Of a stretch of DNA of 22,046 nucleotides, positions 1 through 7,162 are shown piece by piece; within the stretch, counting starts at the first letter, position 1, and every line of letters starts with the position of its first letter. The notes beneath the pieces are model-generated. The model did no database searches, was not told where the DNA came from, and saw only the letters and a list, made by a program, of their open reading frames with translations. The position numbers and the translations under genes were made by a program. Source of the DNA: Gammaproteobacteria bacterium UBA6173 (GTDB taxonomy: Bacteria; Pseudomonadota; Gammaproteobacteria; Pseudomonadales; Pseudohongiellaceae); contig DITX01000147.1 in the NCBI GenBank assembly GCA_002422225.1, forward strand, positions 8,892 through 30,937, written 5' to 3'.

Positions 1-41
1 ACTACACGCTGGAAGTAACGTGTTTCAGGGCAGATCGACAA

Positions 42-230
42 TTAATGCAGACGACGGGTTTCCATCAGTTCTTCTTCAAAAAGTCGCTTAACACGCAGCA
101 ACTCTTGCATATCACCCTCTGAGGTGAGCAACGGAAGGTGATTTTCTATATCAAGAATAAGATTGGTAATGCTGCCTGTGTCCAATGCACTTAAATCGAC
201 ATCGAACGGCCAGGTTGAATGTTGTCTCAT
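42..230 (-). CDS. small conserved-looking protein of unknown function (62 aa)
   Basis: I do not recognise the family. The product is 62 residues, acidic and apparently cytosolic: no signal peptide or membrane segment is visible. Residues 16-60 look helical, with a charged C-terminal stretch (LLRVKRLFEEELMETRRLH) that could form a short amphipathic or coiled-coil helix. The ATG is preceded by an excellent Shine-Dalgarno sequence (AGGAG, about 7 nt spacing), the main reason to treat it as real. It lies 82 bp downstream of ubiI on the same strand and could be read from the same transcript. No functional inference beyond that is justified. Confidence 0.65.
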   Translation of the reverse strand: MRQHSTWPFDVDLSALDTGSITNLILDIENHLPLLTSEGDMQELLRVKRLFEEELMETRRLH

Positions 231-312
231 GACTTTCTCCTACGGACAATCCGGGCATAATTCTGTTTTCGTCCATTGTTGAGAAAGCTTTAGAGGTATT
301 TACTTAAAACTC

Positions 313-1539
313 TTACACGTGCGTGCCCATTGCCGCCCTGATCAGCTGATTTTTTAGCCATGGCGTTTGTTCAACCGCACGCATCCCGGTATTGCGCAAC
401 CATCTTATCGGCAGGGGTTGTTCGGCATAAAGTCGTTTGAAGCCTTCCATGAGCAGCATCATTGACATGTTGTGAGGCTTTCGGTCGCGCTGGTAGCGGG
501 CAAGCAGTACCGGATCAGCCGGGTCGCGTCCGGTGGCATCAACGCGGGTCAACACATCGGCCAGCGCCTGAACATCAGCCAGCCCCAGATTGGCACCTTG
601 CCCTGCCAGCGGATGGATGCTGTGGGCCGCATCACCAATCAGAACAACACGCTTGTTGACGTACTCCAGCGCATGACGCTGACGCAATGAGAAACTGAAG
701 CGCTTGCTTGTGTGTGTCACGTCACCCAGCCAGTGTTCACTGGCGTAGGACAGCGCCCTGCAAAAGTCTGGATCGGGCATGGCCAGCAAAGACTGCGCCG
801 CAGCGGGTATGACAGACCAGACAATTGAGCACCAGTGTTCCGCCTCGTTATCCGGTGCAGCCAATGGCAAAAATGCCAGCACACCCTGATCCATAAAAAC
901 CTGGCGGGCACATTGCTGGTGTGGTTTGTCAGTGCGCACAGAACACACAATGGCCTCATGTTCATAGTCCCACTCGCGGGTCTGAAAACCGGCGAGCTGC
1001 CTGAGGGGTGATTGGGCGCCATCAGCAGCAATGACCAGGCGGGCAGAGAGTTGGCGCCCTGTGTCTAATGTCAGAACCGCCGCCTGCGGAGCATTGTCGA
1101 GCGCGATCACGCTGGCGGGCATCAGACAGTCCAGCAGCGGCTGGCCGCGTAACGCCTGATGCATGGCGGCAACCATGACCCGGTTCTCAACAATATGCCC
1201 AAGTACAGGCGCGTGGATATCGGCTGCACAAAAATTGATATCGGCAGTACCATCCGCCTCACGCACATGCATGTCTGTGTAGGGGCTGACTCGACTGTTT
1301 TGCATGACCGACCATACACCCAGGGACTCAAACAGCGCCTCTGAAGCTGGCGTAATCGCACTGACTCTGGGATCAAATTCCGCGCCGTTTATCAGCGACA
1401 TCGAATCCAGCAGAGGCTGACTGTCCAGCAGCGCAAGACGCAACCCACTTTTTCGCAAAGCCAATGCCATCGCCGCACCAATAGGGCCAGCACCCACAAT
1501 CACGACATCGTAATCAGTTTTTGTTGTGGCTGCGCTCAT
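313..1539 (-). CDS. ubiI: FAD-dependent 2-octaprenylphenol hydroxylase UbiI (VisC)
   Basis: This is a class A flavoprotein monooxygenase of the UbiH/UbiF/VisC/COQ6 family. Known UbiI adds the C5 hydroxyl to the ubiquinone ring precursor using O2 and a reduced flavin, in the membrane-associated Ubi complex. The N-terminal dinucleotide-binding motif is VGAGPIG (residues 15-21), and the second FAD motif is GDAAHSIHPLAGQG (302-315). UbiI rather than UbiF or UbiH is supported by the segments GHIVEN (114-119), ARQVFMDQGVLAFLPL (211-226) and the C-terminal LIRAAMG, which match E. coli UbiI as I remember it. The length of 408 residues is normal (about 400). The ATG has a GGAGG ribosome site 4 nt upstream. 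Unlike in E. coli, ubiH does not follow directly: two plus-strand genes separate them. Confidence 0.93.
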   Translation of the reverse strand: MSAATTKTDYDVVIVGAGPIGAAMALALRKSGLRLALLDSQPLLDSMSLINGAEFDPRVSAITPASEALFESLGVWSVMQNSRVSPYTDMHVREADGTADINFCAADIHAPVLGHIVENRVMVAAMHQALRGQPLLDCLMPASVIALDNAPQAAVLTLDTGRQLSARLVIAADGAQSPLRQLAGFQTREWDYEHEAIVCSVRTDKPHQQCARQVFMDQGVLAFLPLAAPDNEAEHWCSIVWSVIPAAAQSLLAMPDPDFCRALSYASEHWLGDVTHTSKRFSFSLRQRHALEYVNKRVVLIGDAAHSIHPLAGQGANLGLADVQALADVLTRVDATGRDPADPVLLARYQRDRKPHNMSMMLLMEGFKRLYAEQPLPIRWLRNTGMRAVEQTPWLKNQLIRAAMGTHV

Positions 1540-1641
1540 ACATCCTCCAGTCTGCGGTTGCTGCCATCATTATTCTGATCAATACTGACGGCACTCGGCA
1601 CAGACTTTACCATTAATCCGCGATAAAACAGGAGTCCTTCC

Positions 1642-2118
1642 ATGGCCGGACATGTCAGCCCCGACGCCGCACGCGCACTCATTGGTACCGAAACCGGTAT
1701 CAGTCAGTGGCACACCATCAGTCAGAAGCAAGTTGATCAATTTGCCGAAACCACCGGTGATTTTCAGTTCATTCATCTGGACGTAGAGCGTGCAAAAAAC
1801 GAGACGCCGTTCGGAGGCACCATTGCACATGGTTATCTGACCCTGTCACTGCTGAGTATGTTAGGGGCTGAAGCGGGTAGTGTGCGCCTGGAGAACACAC
1901 GAATTACCATCAACTATGGACTGGATAAAGTCAGATTTCTTAATCCAGTGCGCGTGGGTGCCCGTATCAGAGCCAGATTTGTATTACTCAGTATTGAAGA
2001 AAAAAATCCCGGCCAATTTTTGCTGAAGAACCAGGCGACTGTTGAAATAGAAGGTCAGGACAAACCGGCAATGATTGCCGAATCACTGAGCCTTGCCATC
2101 ACAACGCCAGCCGCATAA
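1642..2118 (+). CDS. MaoC-like (R)-specific enoyl-CoA hydratase / NodN-like hotdog protein
   Basis: The product is a 158-residue single hotdog-fold protein of the MaoC dehydratase family. Members typically hydrate trans-2-enoyl-CoA to (R)-3-hydroxyacyl-CoA or act on related acyl thioesters. The active-site stretch TTGDFQFIHLDVERA contains the catalytic Asp and His (GD....H) in the NodN-like variant, where the classic N-P pair is replaced (Q-F here). GGTIAHGYLTLSLL follows and is the usual continuation. An AGGAG site 7 nt upstream supports the ATG. The gene diverges from ubiI with about 100 bp between the start codons and lies 52 bp before the lipoprotein gene, so the two may be cotranscribed. 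The substrate is unknown, and nothing here ties it to ubiquinone synthesis except position. Confidence 0.87.
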   Translation: MAGHVSPDAARALIGTETGISQWHTISQKQVDQFAETTGDFQFIHLDVERAKNETPFGGTIAHGYLTLSLLSMLGAEAGSVRLENTRITINYGLDKVRFLNPVRVGARIRARFVLLSIEEKNPGQFLLKNQATVEIEGQDKPAMIAESLSLAITTPAA

Positions 2119-2170
2119 GCAAAAAATCCAATCACTGTCAGGCAACATAAGCGTTAAGGGCAAACAGCAC

Positions 2171-2602
2171 ATGGACATTCATAACACGTTGAAACGAGGG
2201 TTTGTAATAGTGGGACTCCTGACCTTGATTGGTTGCGCGGGCGATCGCCCCTCAACACTCGGCATACAGAATAATCAGCTTGCTGGCTGTCCTGACTCCC
2301 CAAATTGTGTGTGCAGTTTTGAAACGCGCGAAAGCCATGGTATTGCGCCGCTAAACGGTGACCTCGCGCAGGTAAAGGCCGCCGTTTCACAAATGCCGCG
2401 TGCTGTTATCATCAGCGAAAACGGCAACTATCTTTACGCGGAATTCACCAGCAGTCTGATGGGGTACGTGGATGATGTAGAGTTTCTGGCAGACCCGGCA
2501 CAGAACATCGTGCACGTGCGCTCAGCATCACGTTTGGGTTATGGGGATATGGGGGTCAATCGCGCGCGCATCGAGATGATCCGCTCACTCATGACGCCCT
2601 GA
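2171..2602 (+). CDS. DUF1499 family lipoprotein
   Basis: The product is a 143-residue predicted lipoprotein. The N-terminus has a basic start, a hydrophobic segment and a lipobox (LIGC, Cys at about residue 22), so it is probably exported and lipidated. The mature part carries DUF1499 hallmarks: a CPDSPNCVCS cysteine-rich motif near the start and VRSASRLGYGDMGVNRARIE near the end. The function of DUF1499 is not established. I chose the ATG at 2171 because it begins the signal peptide and has a purine-rich AAGGG about 10 nt upstream; an earlier in-frame ATG at 2093 would add residues inside the preceding gene. Its last 18 bases overlap the end of ubiH on the other strand. Confidence 0.88.
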   Translation: MDIHNTLKRGFVIVGLLTLIGCAGDRPSTLGIQNNQLAGCPDSPNCVCSFETRESHGIAPLNGDLAQVKAAVSQMPRAVIISENGNYLYAEFTSSLMGYVDDVEFLADPAQNIVHVRSASRLGYGDMGVNRARIEMIRSLMTP

Positions 2603-3862
2603 TACCGGCCTGATTTGACGATCGGTCATGCCCATGGCTTGCCGGCTGAACCAGCGTTTGGCGGGCGGCAGCAGATCCATTCCCAGCAACCCAATATTGC
2701 GCCCGAGGGCCAGTATGGGGTTACTGTTGGAAAACAGCCGGGTTACCTGGTCACTGAAATAGACCGTCTGTTGTTGATCCTTTTGCTGGCGCTGCACATA
2801 CTGCTGCAGCCATTGATAGCGGCCAATCATATCGGCTTGGTCCATATCCACAGCGGCAGCGATCAAGGCTGCCAGCTCACGCGCATCGCGTAAAGCCAGA
2901 TTCAAACCCTGGCCAGCGACCGGATGCAGCGTGTGTGCAACATTGCCCAGCAACACGATTCCGGGGCGAATTTGTTCACTGGCCAGTGTCAGGCTTAAGG
3001 GGTAAAGCACCCGCTCGCCCACCCGCGTCAGTGTCCCCAGCCGATATCCAAAACGCTGTTGTAATGCCGTCAGAAATGCTGCATCCGGCAACGCCATGAT
3101 GTTATCCACTTGGTCGTCGGCCAACGTCCAGACCAAGGCAGCACGGTGCTCGCCGTCAAGATCCGGCAACGGTAACACGGCCAGCGGGCCGGTATCCGTG
3201 AAGCGTTCAAACGCACGGCCCTGATGAGCCTGCTCGAAGGAGATATTGCTGATCAGCGCATGTTGCCCGTAGGGTTTGCGAGTCAGGGCAATCCCCAACT
3301 GATCACACAAGGAAGACCGGCCACCATCTGCAATCACCAATAGTCGACTGGTGACCTGGACTGTGGCCTGCGTGCCGGTATCAACAAGCAGGCTGACGCC
3401 TTCTGAGACAGGTTTGGCATCAACAATCTTGCCTGGCGCATAGACCGCGATGTGTGGACTGTCTAGCAGGCTGGCGGCGATGACTTGATTAAGGTGTGTG
3501 TTTTCAGCAACGTACCCCAAGGCATCCACATGCATCTGATCGCTGTTTAGCCGTGTTGCTCCCACATGTCCCTTATCCGAGACATGGATATCACGGATGG
3601 CGGTCAATCCTGGGGAGAGCTTGTCCCAGAGACCTGCCTGCTGAAATATCTGCCGGCTTCCCCAGGAAATGGCAGTACTACGCGCATCAAATGGTTTGCC
3701 TACATCGCGTGTACCACTCACCAGTGGTGAACTGTCCACCAGCAAAATGCGCAATGCGCGACTACCCGGCAGAGCAGCCAGCAGTAAGGCAAAACTGCCG
3801 CCGACCAGCCCACCGCCAGCAATAACCAGGTCGTAGTGTGTGTGTGGCGAATCAATAAGCAT
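2585..3862 (-). CDS. ubiH: 2-octaprenyl-6-methoxyphenol hydroxylase UbiH
   Basis: This is a second ubiquinone flavoprotein monooxygenase; known UbiH performs the C1 ring hydroxylation. The N-terminal FAD motif is IAGGGLVGG (16-24 counting from the upstream TTG) and the second is GNVAHTLHPVAGQGLNL (308-324). The segments IHVSDKGHVGA and GRAFERFTDTGPLAVLPL closely resemble E. coli UbiH and separate it from UbiI. The length of 425 residues is slightly longer than usual because of insertions. The start is uncertain: an ATG at 3862 and a TTG two codons further out (3868) both lack a clear ribosome site. Its start lies just downstream of the pepP stop on the same strand, so pepP-ubiH is probably one transcript with ubiH second. 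Confidence 0.93.
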   Translation of the reverse strand: MLIDSPHTHYDLVIAGGGLVGGSFALLLAALPGSRALRILLVDSSPLVSGTRDVGKPFDARSTAISWGSRQIFQQAGLWDKLSPGLTAIRDIHVSDKGHVGATRLNSDQMHVDALGYVAENTHLNQVIAASLLDSPHIAVYAPGKIVDAKPVSEGVSLLVDTGTQATVQVTSRLLVIADGGRSSLCDQLGIALTRKPYGQHALISNISFEQAHQGRAFERFTDTGPLAVLPLPDLDGEHRAALVWTLADDQVDNIMALPDAAFLTALQQRFGYRLGTLTRVGERVLYPLSLTLASEQIRPGIVLLGNVAHTLHPVAGQGLNLALRDARELAALIAAAVDMDQADMIGRYQWLQQYVQRQQKDQQQTVYFSDQVTRLFSNSNPILALGRNIGLLGMDLLPPAKRWFSRQAMGMTDRQIRPVSGRHE

Positions 3863-3884
3863 AGTCAATGCAGTCCGATTCAGT

Positions 3885-5333
3885 TTAGTGGGTGCGCAAC
3901 GCCATCAAGGCCTCGATGTCATCCGTTGTTTTAGGTACAGCGTGTGTTAATACACGATGTCCGGTGCGCGTGATTAACACATCATCCTCAATACGTATGC
4001 CAATGCCTCGCCACTTTTTATCGACTTTTTTGTTATCCGGTGAAATATAGATTCCCGGCTCAATTGTCATCACCATGCCAGCTTCAAGTGGCCGCGACGC
4101 GCCCGCTTTTTGGTAGGCACCCGCATCGTGAACATCGATGCCCAGCCAGTGACTGGCGCCGTGCATATAAAAATCACGATAGGCACCGGATTTGATCAAG
4201 TCCGCCGGTTTACCTGTTAACAGCCCCAAGGCCACCAAGCCCTCGGTAATCACTTTGACTGTGACATTATGGATTTCATCGCGAATCACGCCCGGACGCA
4301 TGAGTGCAATGGCGTCAAGCTGTGCCTTCAGCACCACATCGTACAAGGCTTTTTGCTCTTTGCTGAAACGGCCGCTGACCGGGAACGTACGGGTAATGTC
4401 TGCTGCGTAGTATTCAAACTCGCAACCGGCATCGATCAATACCAGATCGCCACTGCGCAAGGGCTGGTTGTTGGTGATGTAATGCAGAATGCAGGCATTG
4501 GCACCGGCCGCAACAATACTGTTATAGGCGGGTGCCCGGCTGCCAGACATCATAAATTCATGCAGCAGTTCTGCTTCCAGATGATATTCATAACGTCCGG
4601 CACTGGCTGCCAGCATGGCGCGTTTGTGAGCGCGTGCTGAAATATCGGCTGCCTCCTGCATCAACGCAATTTCACCTTTACTCTTGAACAGACGCATTTC
4701 ATGTATCAGCGGATCGAGCGCCACAAACTCGGTTGGCGGCCTTGCGCCTTGTCTGACTTTAGCGCGCACGGCTTTTAGCCATCCCATTACGCGCTCGTCA
4801 AAGCTGGCATCTTTTCCGATGCATGAGTAAATACGTTCACAGCCATCCATCAGGGTCGGCAGAATCCGATCAATGTCGGTGATCGGATAGGCCTCATCAA
4901 TCAACAAAGTTGTTTTTGCCTGTTTTGGCCCGGTCAGGATGCCTGTCCACAATTCTTTGGTTTTATCTTTGGGTTGGCAAAACAGCACAACTTCACCTTG
5001 TGAGCGGCCGGGAATCAGTACTAGCACTGCATCATCTTCGGTAAATGCACTCAGGTAATAAAAGTCGCTGTCCTGGCGGTAGGTGTATTCCGTATCGTGA
5101 CTACGTGTGCGTTGTGGTGCTGCAGATAACAGCGCGATACTGTTCTTTTTTATCCTGGACATCAGTGTGCGGCGCCGGAGTGCAGCCTCTTCATACAGCG
5201 CCGTGCCGGTTAACATGGATTTCATCACATCCACTGATTTAACTACTTGAGTCACATTTGTCTGTTTTGCCATGCCCGTCTTTGCACCTGTCTGCCGTTT
5301 TAAAGTGAATGTTTTATCACTACTTATTGTCAT
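3885..5333 (-). CDS. pepP: Xaa-Pro aminopeptidase PepP (aminopeptidase P II)
   Basis: This is an M24B metallopeptidase that removes an N-terminal residue preceding proline. The N-terminal creatinase-like domain shows SEY-like TEYTYRQDSDFYYLSAF. The catalytic pita-bread domain carries the dinuclear Mn ligands in LVLIDAGCEFEYYAADITRTFP (two Asp), FYMHGASHWLGIDVHD (His), VMTIEPGIY (Glu) and GIRIEDDVLI (Glu). Length from the chosen ATG is 482 residues against about 440 in E. coli. The extra 39 or so residues at the front are hydrophilic and basic. The ATG at 5333 has an AAGGCG element close upstream, but ATGs at 5273, 5225 and 5216 are alternatives, and 5216 would give the family-typical 443 residues. 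It is divergent from the ZapB-like gene and upstream of ubiH. Confidence 0.93.
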   Translation of the reverse strand: MTISSDKTFTLKRQTGAKTGMAKQTNVTQVVKSVDVMKSMLTGTALYEEAALRRRTLMSRIKKNSIALLSAAPQRTRSHDTEYTYRQDSDFYYLSAFTEDDAVLVLIPGRSQGEVVLFCQPKDKTKELWTGILTGPKQAKTTLLIDEAYPITDIDRILPTLMDGCERIYSCIGKDASFDERVMGWLKAVRAKVRQGARPPTEFVALDPLIHEMRLFKSKGEIALMQEAADISARAHKRAMLAASAGRYEYHLEAELLHEFMMSGSRAPAYNSIVAAGANACILHYITNNQPLRSGDLVLIDAGCEFEYYAADITRTFPVSGRFSKEQKALYDVVLKAQLDAIALMRPGVIRDEIHNVTVKVITEGLVALGLLTGKPADLIKSGAYRDFYMHGASHWLGIDVHDAGAYQKAGASRPLEAGMVMTIEPGIYISPDNKKVDKKWRGIGIRIEDDVLITRTGHRVLTHAVPKTTDDIEALMALRTH

Positions 5334-5370
5334 AACGCCTTTTTTTATTGGGAGTTTTTGTCTGGCGTTA

Positions 5371-5399
5371 TTGACCGTCCCATAACACGTGACTATAGT
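5371..5399 (+). promoter_or_regulatory. sigma-70 promoter for the ZapB-like / zapA operon
   Basis: TTGACC (5371-5376) and TATAGT (5394-5399) are separated by exactly 17 bp. This predicts a transcript starting near 5406. It also argues against the longer reading of the downstream gene from 5358, which would begin upstream of the promoter. This is inferred from consensus match only. Confidence 0.6.
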
Positions 5400-5432
5400 A
5401 TCGGTCACATCCGATGCAGCGTATTTATTGAA

Positions 5433-5648
5433 ATGACCGACGATCAGTTCAACACACTTGATGAAAAAATCACGGCGCTGATTGCCTTGTGTGCTGCTAT
5501 GAAGCAGGAAAATCAACTGCTCAGGGCTGGGCAGCATAACTGGCAAACGGAACGCCAGCAACTGCTGGAGAACAACCGTCAGGCCAAGGTGCGTCTTGAA
5601 TCCGTGCTGAGTCGCCTGCGATCAATGGAACAATCCCCGAGCGCTTGA
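5433..5648 (+). CDS. ZapB-like coiled-coil protein (TIGR02449 family)
   Basis: The product is a 71-residue, almost entirely helical protein beginning MTDDQFNTLDEKI and continuing through a Leu/Gln/Glu-rich heptad region (about residues 8-62). It resembles the short family annotated TIGR02449 that sits immediately before zapA in pseudomonads and relatives. Its role is not proven; it looks like ZapB, a coiled-coil cell-division partner of ZapA. The start at 5433 fits a promoter ending at about 5399. No clear ribosome site is present. It ends 1 bp before the zapA start, so the two are translationally close and cotranscribed. Confidence 0.8.
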   Translation: MTDDQFNTLDEKITALIALCAAMKQENQLLRAGQHNWQTERQQLLENNRQAKVRLESVLSRLRSMEQSPSA

Positions 5649-5649
5649 T

Positions 5650-5976
5650 ATGAGCAATTCCCTGGAAGCCGCCAGCACGGTTGTTGTCAAAATACTGGAT
5701 CGCGAATACCAGATCAGTTGTCCGCCCTCTGAGCAGGATGCCCTGTTTAAATCCGCCCGCCATCTTGATGAAAACATGAGGAAAATCAAGACGCGTGGCA
5801 CGATTCATGGGCTTGAGAAAATTTCTGTAATGGCTGCTCTGAACATTACTCATGAGCTGCTTCAGAAAAATCGTCAGATTAACGAGTCCCGCCAGAGCAC
5901 TGCGCAGCAGATCAAATTCCTCGAAGATAAAGTTGAGCGAGCGCTGCAAAACTTCCGTCAGATCGAACTTCAGTAG
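5650..5976 (+). CDS. zapA: cell division protein ZapA
   Basis: The product is a 108-residue ZapA that bundles FtsZ protofilaments in the Z ring. The N-terminal globular domain contains VVVKILDREYQISCPPSEQ and ARHLDENMRKIK, followed by the family-typical EKISVMAALNITHELL and a C-terminal coiled coil (about residues 70-108). Length is normal (about 100-110). The ATG follows the previous stop after one base. The 6S RNA gene starts about 46 bp downstream, the standard zapA-ssrS arrangement in Gammaproteobacteria. Confidence 0.93.
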   Translation: MSNSLEAASTVVVKILDREYQISCPPSEQDALFKSARHLDENMRKIKTRGTIHGLEKISVMAALNITHELLQKNRQINESRQSTAQQIKFLEDKVERALQNFRQIELQ

Positions 5977-6009
5977 ATATTTTCTATCGATCGGCTGATT
6001 CAAGTTGTA

Positions 6010-6015
6010 TATACT
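6010..6015 (+). promoter_or_regulatory. probable -10 element of the 6S RNA promoter
   Basis: TATACT lies 7-9 bases before the predicted 5' end of the 6S RNA. No convincing -35 hexamer is visible 17 bp upstream, so recognition may depend on other contacts or on readthrough from zapA. Confidence 0.45.
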
Positions 6016-6021
6016 GGCTCC

Positions 6022-6202
6022 ACAGTTACCTGGGGTGAGCGCCAGCTGAAGGTGTCCTTGAGCCGATATTCAAAACCCCGGAGGCTCCTTGATAGATGTT
6101 GTTGTGCATGTCCGCCTGACGGAAAGCCTTATACATCGCTGGAGCCACCACCTGAGCCTTTGGGTTCAGGGCTAATTCGGCAGCGTCATTCCGGGTGACT
6201 TC
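6022..6202 (+). ncRNA. ssrS: 6S RNA
   Basis: This is the regulatory RNA that binds and sequesters sigma-70 RNA polymerase in stationary phase by mimicking an open promoter. Conserved blocks read directly: TTGAGCCGATATTC (near 6058-6071), AAGCCTTATACATC (near 6124-6137), CACCTGAGCC and GGGTTCAGGG, matching E. coli 6S RNA as I remember it. The terminal stem closes well: AGTTACCTGG (6024-6033) pairs over 10 positions, with two G-U pairs, with CCGGGTGACT (6191-6200). The resulting length of about 180 nt matches the 184 nt of E. coli. Position between zapA and fau is the classic ssrS locus. Ends are approximate to a few bases. Confidence 0.9.
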
Positions 6203-6248
6203 CATGCTTGATACTCGAGCACCGAGTAAACATTTTCCAGACTTACGC

Positions 6249-6851
6249 ATGTCGCCAGACAGTCAACTCACTCGCCAGCAATCTCGTCGTCACGCGCTTA
6301 ATCAACGTCGCAATCTGTCCTATTTTCAGCAAAAAGCCGCTGAATCGGCGTTGTGTCGCCGCATTCGCAGTTTTCCTGTTTACCGGCGGGCCAGAACCAT
6401 CAGTATTTATCTGTCTTTAGCCAGTGAAATGGGTACGGCTGCCTTATTAAGAATGGCTGAGCGGGATGGCAAGTGTTGTTATGTGCCAGTCTTGCATCCC
6501 TTGCAAGCACATCAGATGGAATTTGTTCGCTACCGTGCAGGAGACCGCTTGCAGCGCAACCGCTGGGGAATTGCAGAACCTGTATTGGGTATACGAACCC
6601 GGCTTGCCGCTAGGCAGTTTGATCTGGTGATGATGCCACTGGTGGCCTTTGATGGGGCTGGCCATCGCTTGGGCATGGGGCAGGGGTTTTATGACCGTGC
6701 GTTTGCATTTCGCAGACACTCACAAGGCAAACCGTTTTTGCTTGGCTTAGCCCATGAATGCCAACAGGCTTTATATCCTCTGAAGGCGCAGCCTTGGGAC
6801 GTTGATATGGATGCTGTTGCTACACCCGCTCGCATTATCCGCTTCAGCTAA
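6249..6851 (+). CDS. fau: 5-formyltetrahydrofolate cyclo-ligase
   Basis: This enzyme (YgfA/Fau) converts 5-formyl-THF to 5,10-methenyl-THF with ATP. The 200-residue product shows the basic N-terminus (SRRHALNQRR), the YVPVLHP strand-loop, and the C-terminal family signature PLVAFDGAGHRLGMGQGFYDR, which contributes to nucleotide and substrate binding. The start at 6249 gives the usual length of about 190-200. In-frame ATGs at 6204 and 6195 would extend into the 3' end of the 6S RNA, and none has a good ribosome site. It is downstream of 6S RNA on the same strand; in E. coli the two are cotranscribed and 6S is cut from the joint transcript, and the same is likely here. Confidence 0.92.
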   Translation: MSPDSQLTRQQSRRHALNQRRNLSYFQQKAAESALCRRIRSFPVYRRARTISIYLSLASEMGTAALLRMAERDGKCCYVPVLHPLQAHQMEFVRYRAGDRLQRNRWGIAEPVLGIRTRLAARQFDLVMMPLVAFDGAGHRLGMGQGFYDRAFAFRRHSQGKPFLLGLAHECQQALYPLKAQPWDVDMDAVATPARIIRFS

Positions 6852-6944
6852 TTACAACAACCCGCTTTGCGCCACTCCACTAATCACAACACTGAGTGCA
6901 AACAGGAATATCACCACCGTAATCATGTCGGGTTTGCGTTTCAT
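6852..6944 (-). CDS. 30-residue single-span membrane peptide, unknown function
   Basis: This short minus-strand reading frame encodes 30 residues: a basic N-terminus (MKRKPD) followed by a continuous hydrophobic stretch (about residues 7-24) ending in AQSGLL. It looks like a typical N-in single transmembrane peptide. Its stop abuts the fau stop with no gap. A purine-rich AAGAG lies about 9 nt before the ATG. The composition (charged start, clean membrane span, defined stop) is unlikely for a random frame, but no family is recognised with certainty and no function is proposed. Confidence 0.5.
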   Translation of the reverse strand: MKRKPDMITVVIFLFALSVVISGVAQSGLL

Positions 6945-7126
6945 GGGGCAGCTCTTTTAATTAATTATTTTGTTTCCAGTTAATTAAGATCTTAATCTGA
7001 TAGAGAATCAAGAAAAGCGTCCTAAGGCACTGAAGAGTATTACAAACATACCTCTTTAACAATTATATTGATGGTTTTTTATACAACTTTTCTTATGGAA
7101 CGGAGCCAAACGATAAAAAATCCTTC
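6945..7126. other. AT-rich intergenic stretch before imuA
   Basis: No gene is seen here. The segment is markedly richer in A and T than its surroundings. It holds a perfect 14-bp palindrome, ATTAAGATCTTAAT (6983-6996), 39 bp upstream of the small membrane peptide start. A poor LexA-like element (7071-7086, about five of eight key positions) contains TTTTTTATACAA, echoing the better box nearer imuA. Confidence 0.5.
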
Positions 7127-7155
7127 TTGATCGCACAACAAATACTGTATAGATT
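7127..7155 (+). promoter_or_regulatory. candidate promoter of imuAB
   Basis: TTGATC (7127-7132) and TAGATT (7150-7155) are spaced 17 bp apart. The -10 element lies inside the first LexA-like box, so LexA binding would block polymerase. The match is moderate. Confidence 0.5.
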
Positions 7156-7162
7156 TACACGT
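7143..7162. promoter_or_regulatory. LexA (SOS) box 1 upstream of imuA
   Basis: The core is CTGT-N8-ACAC (7145-7160), one base off the CTGT-N8-ACAG consensus used by LexA in Gammaproteobacteria, with an AT-rich centre. It overlaps the candidate -10. Known imuA-imuB loci are SOS-regulated, which raises the prior. Confidence 0.7.

Noticed and set aside
1..41. Short ACACG/CGTGT inverted repeat as a terminator for the small gene
   Set aside because: Only 5 bp of stem with a 10-nt loop and no proper T-run on the minus strand.
313..1539. UbiF as the identity of the first hydroxylase
   Set aside because: The GHIVEN and ARQVFMDQGVLAFLPL segments and gene context fit UbiI better.
5521..6003. 160-residue minus-strand frame opposite zapA
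   Set aside because: It is a shadow of the zapA and ZapB-like coding frames; composition is not protein-like.
6026..6250. 74-residue minus-strand reading frame
   Set aside because: It lies almost wholly within the 6S RNA gene on the other strand and matches no family; the RNA explains the sequence.
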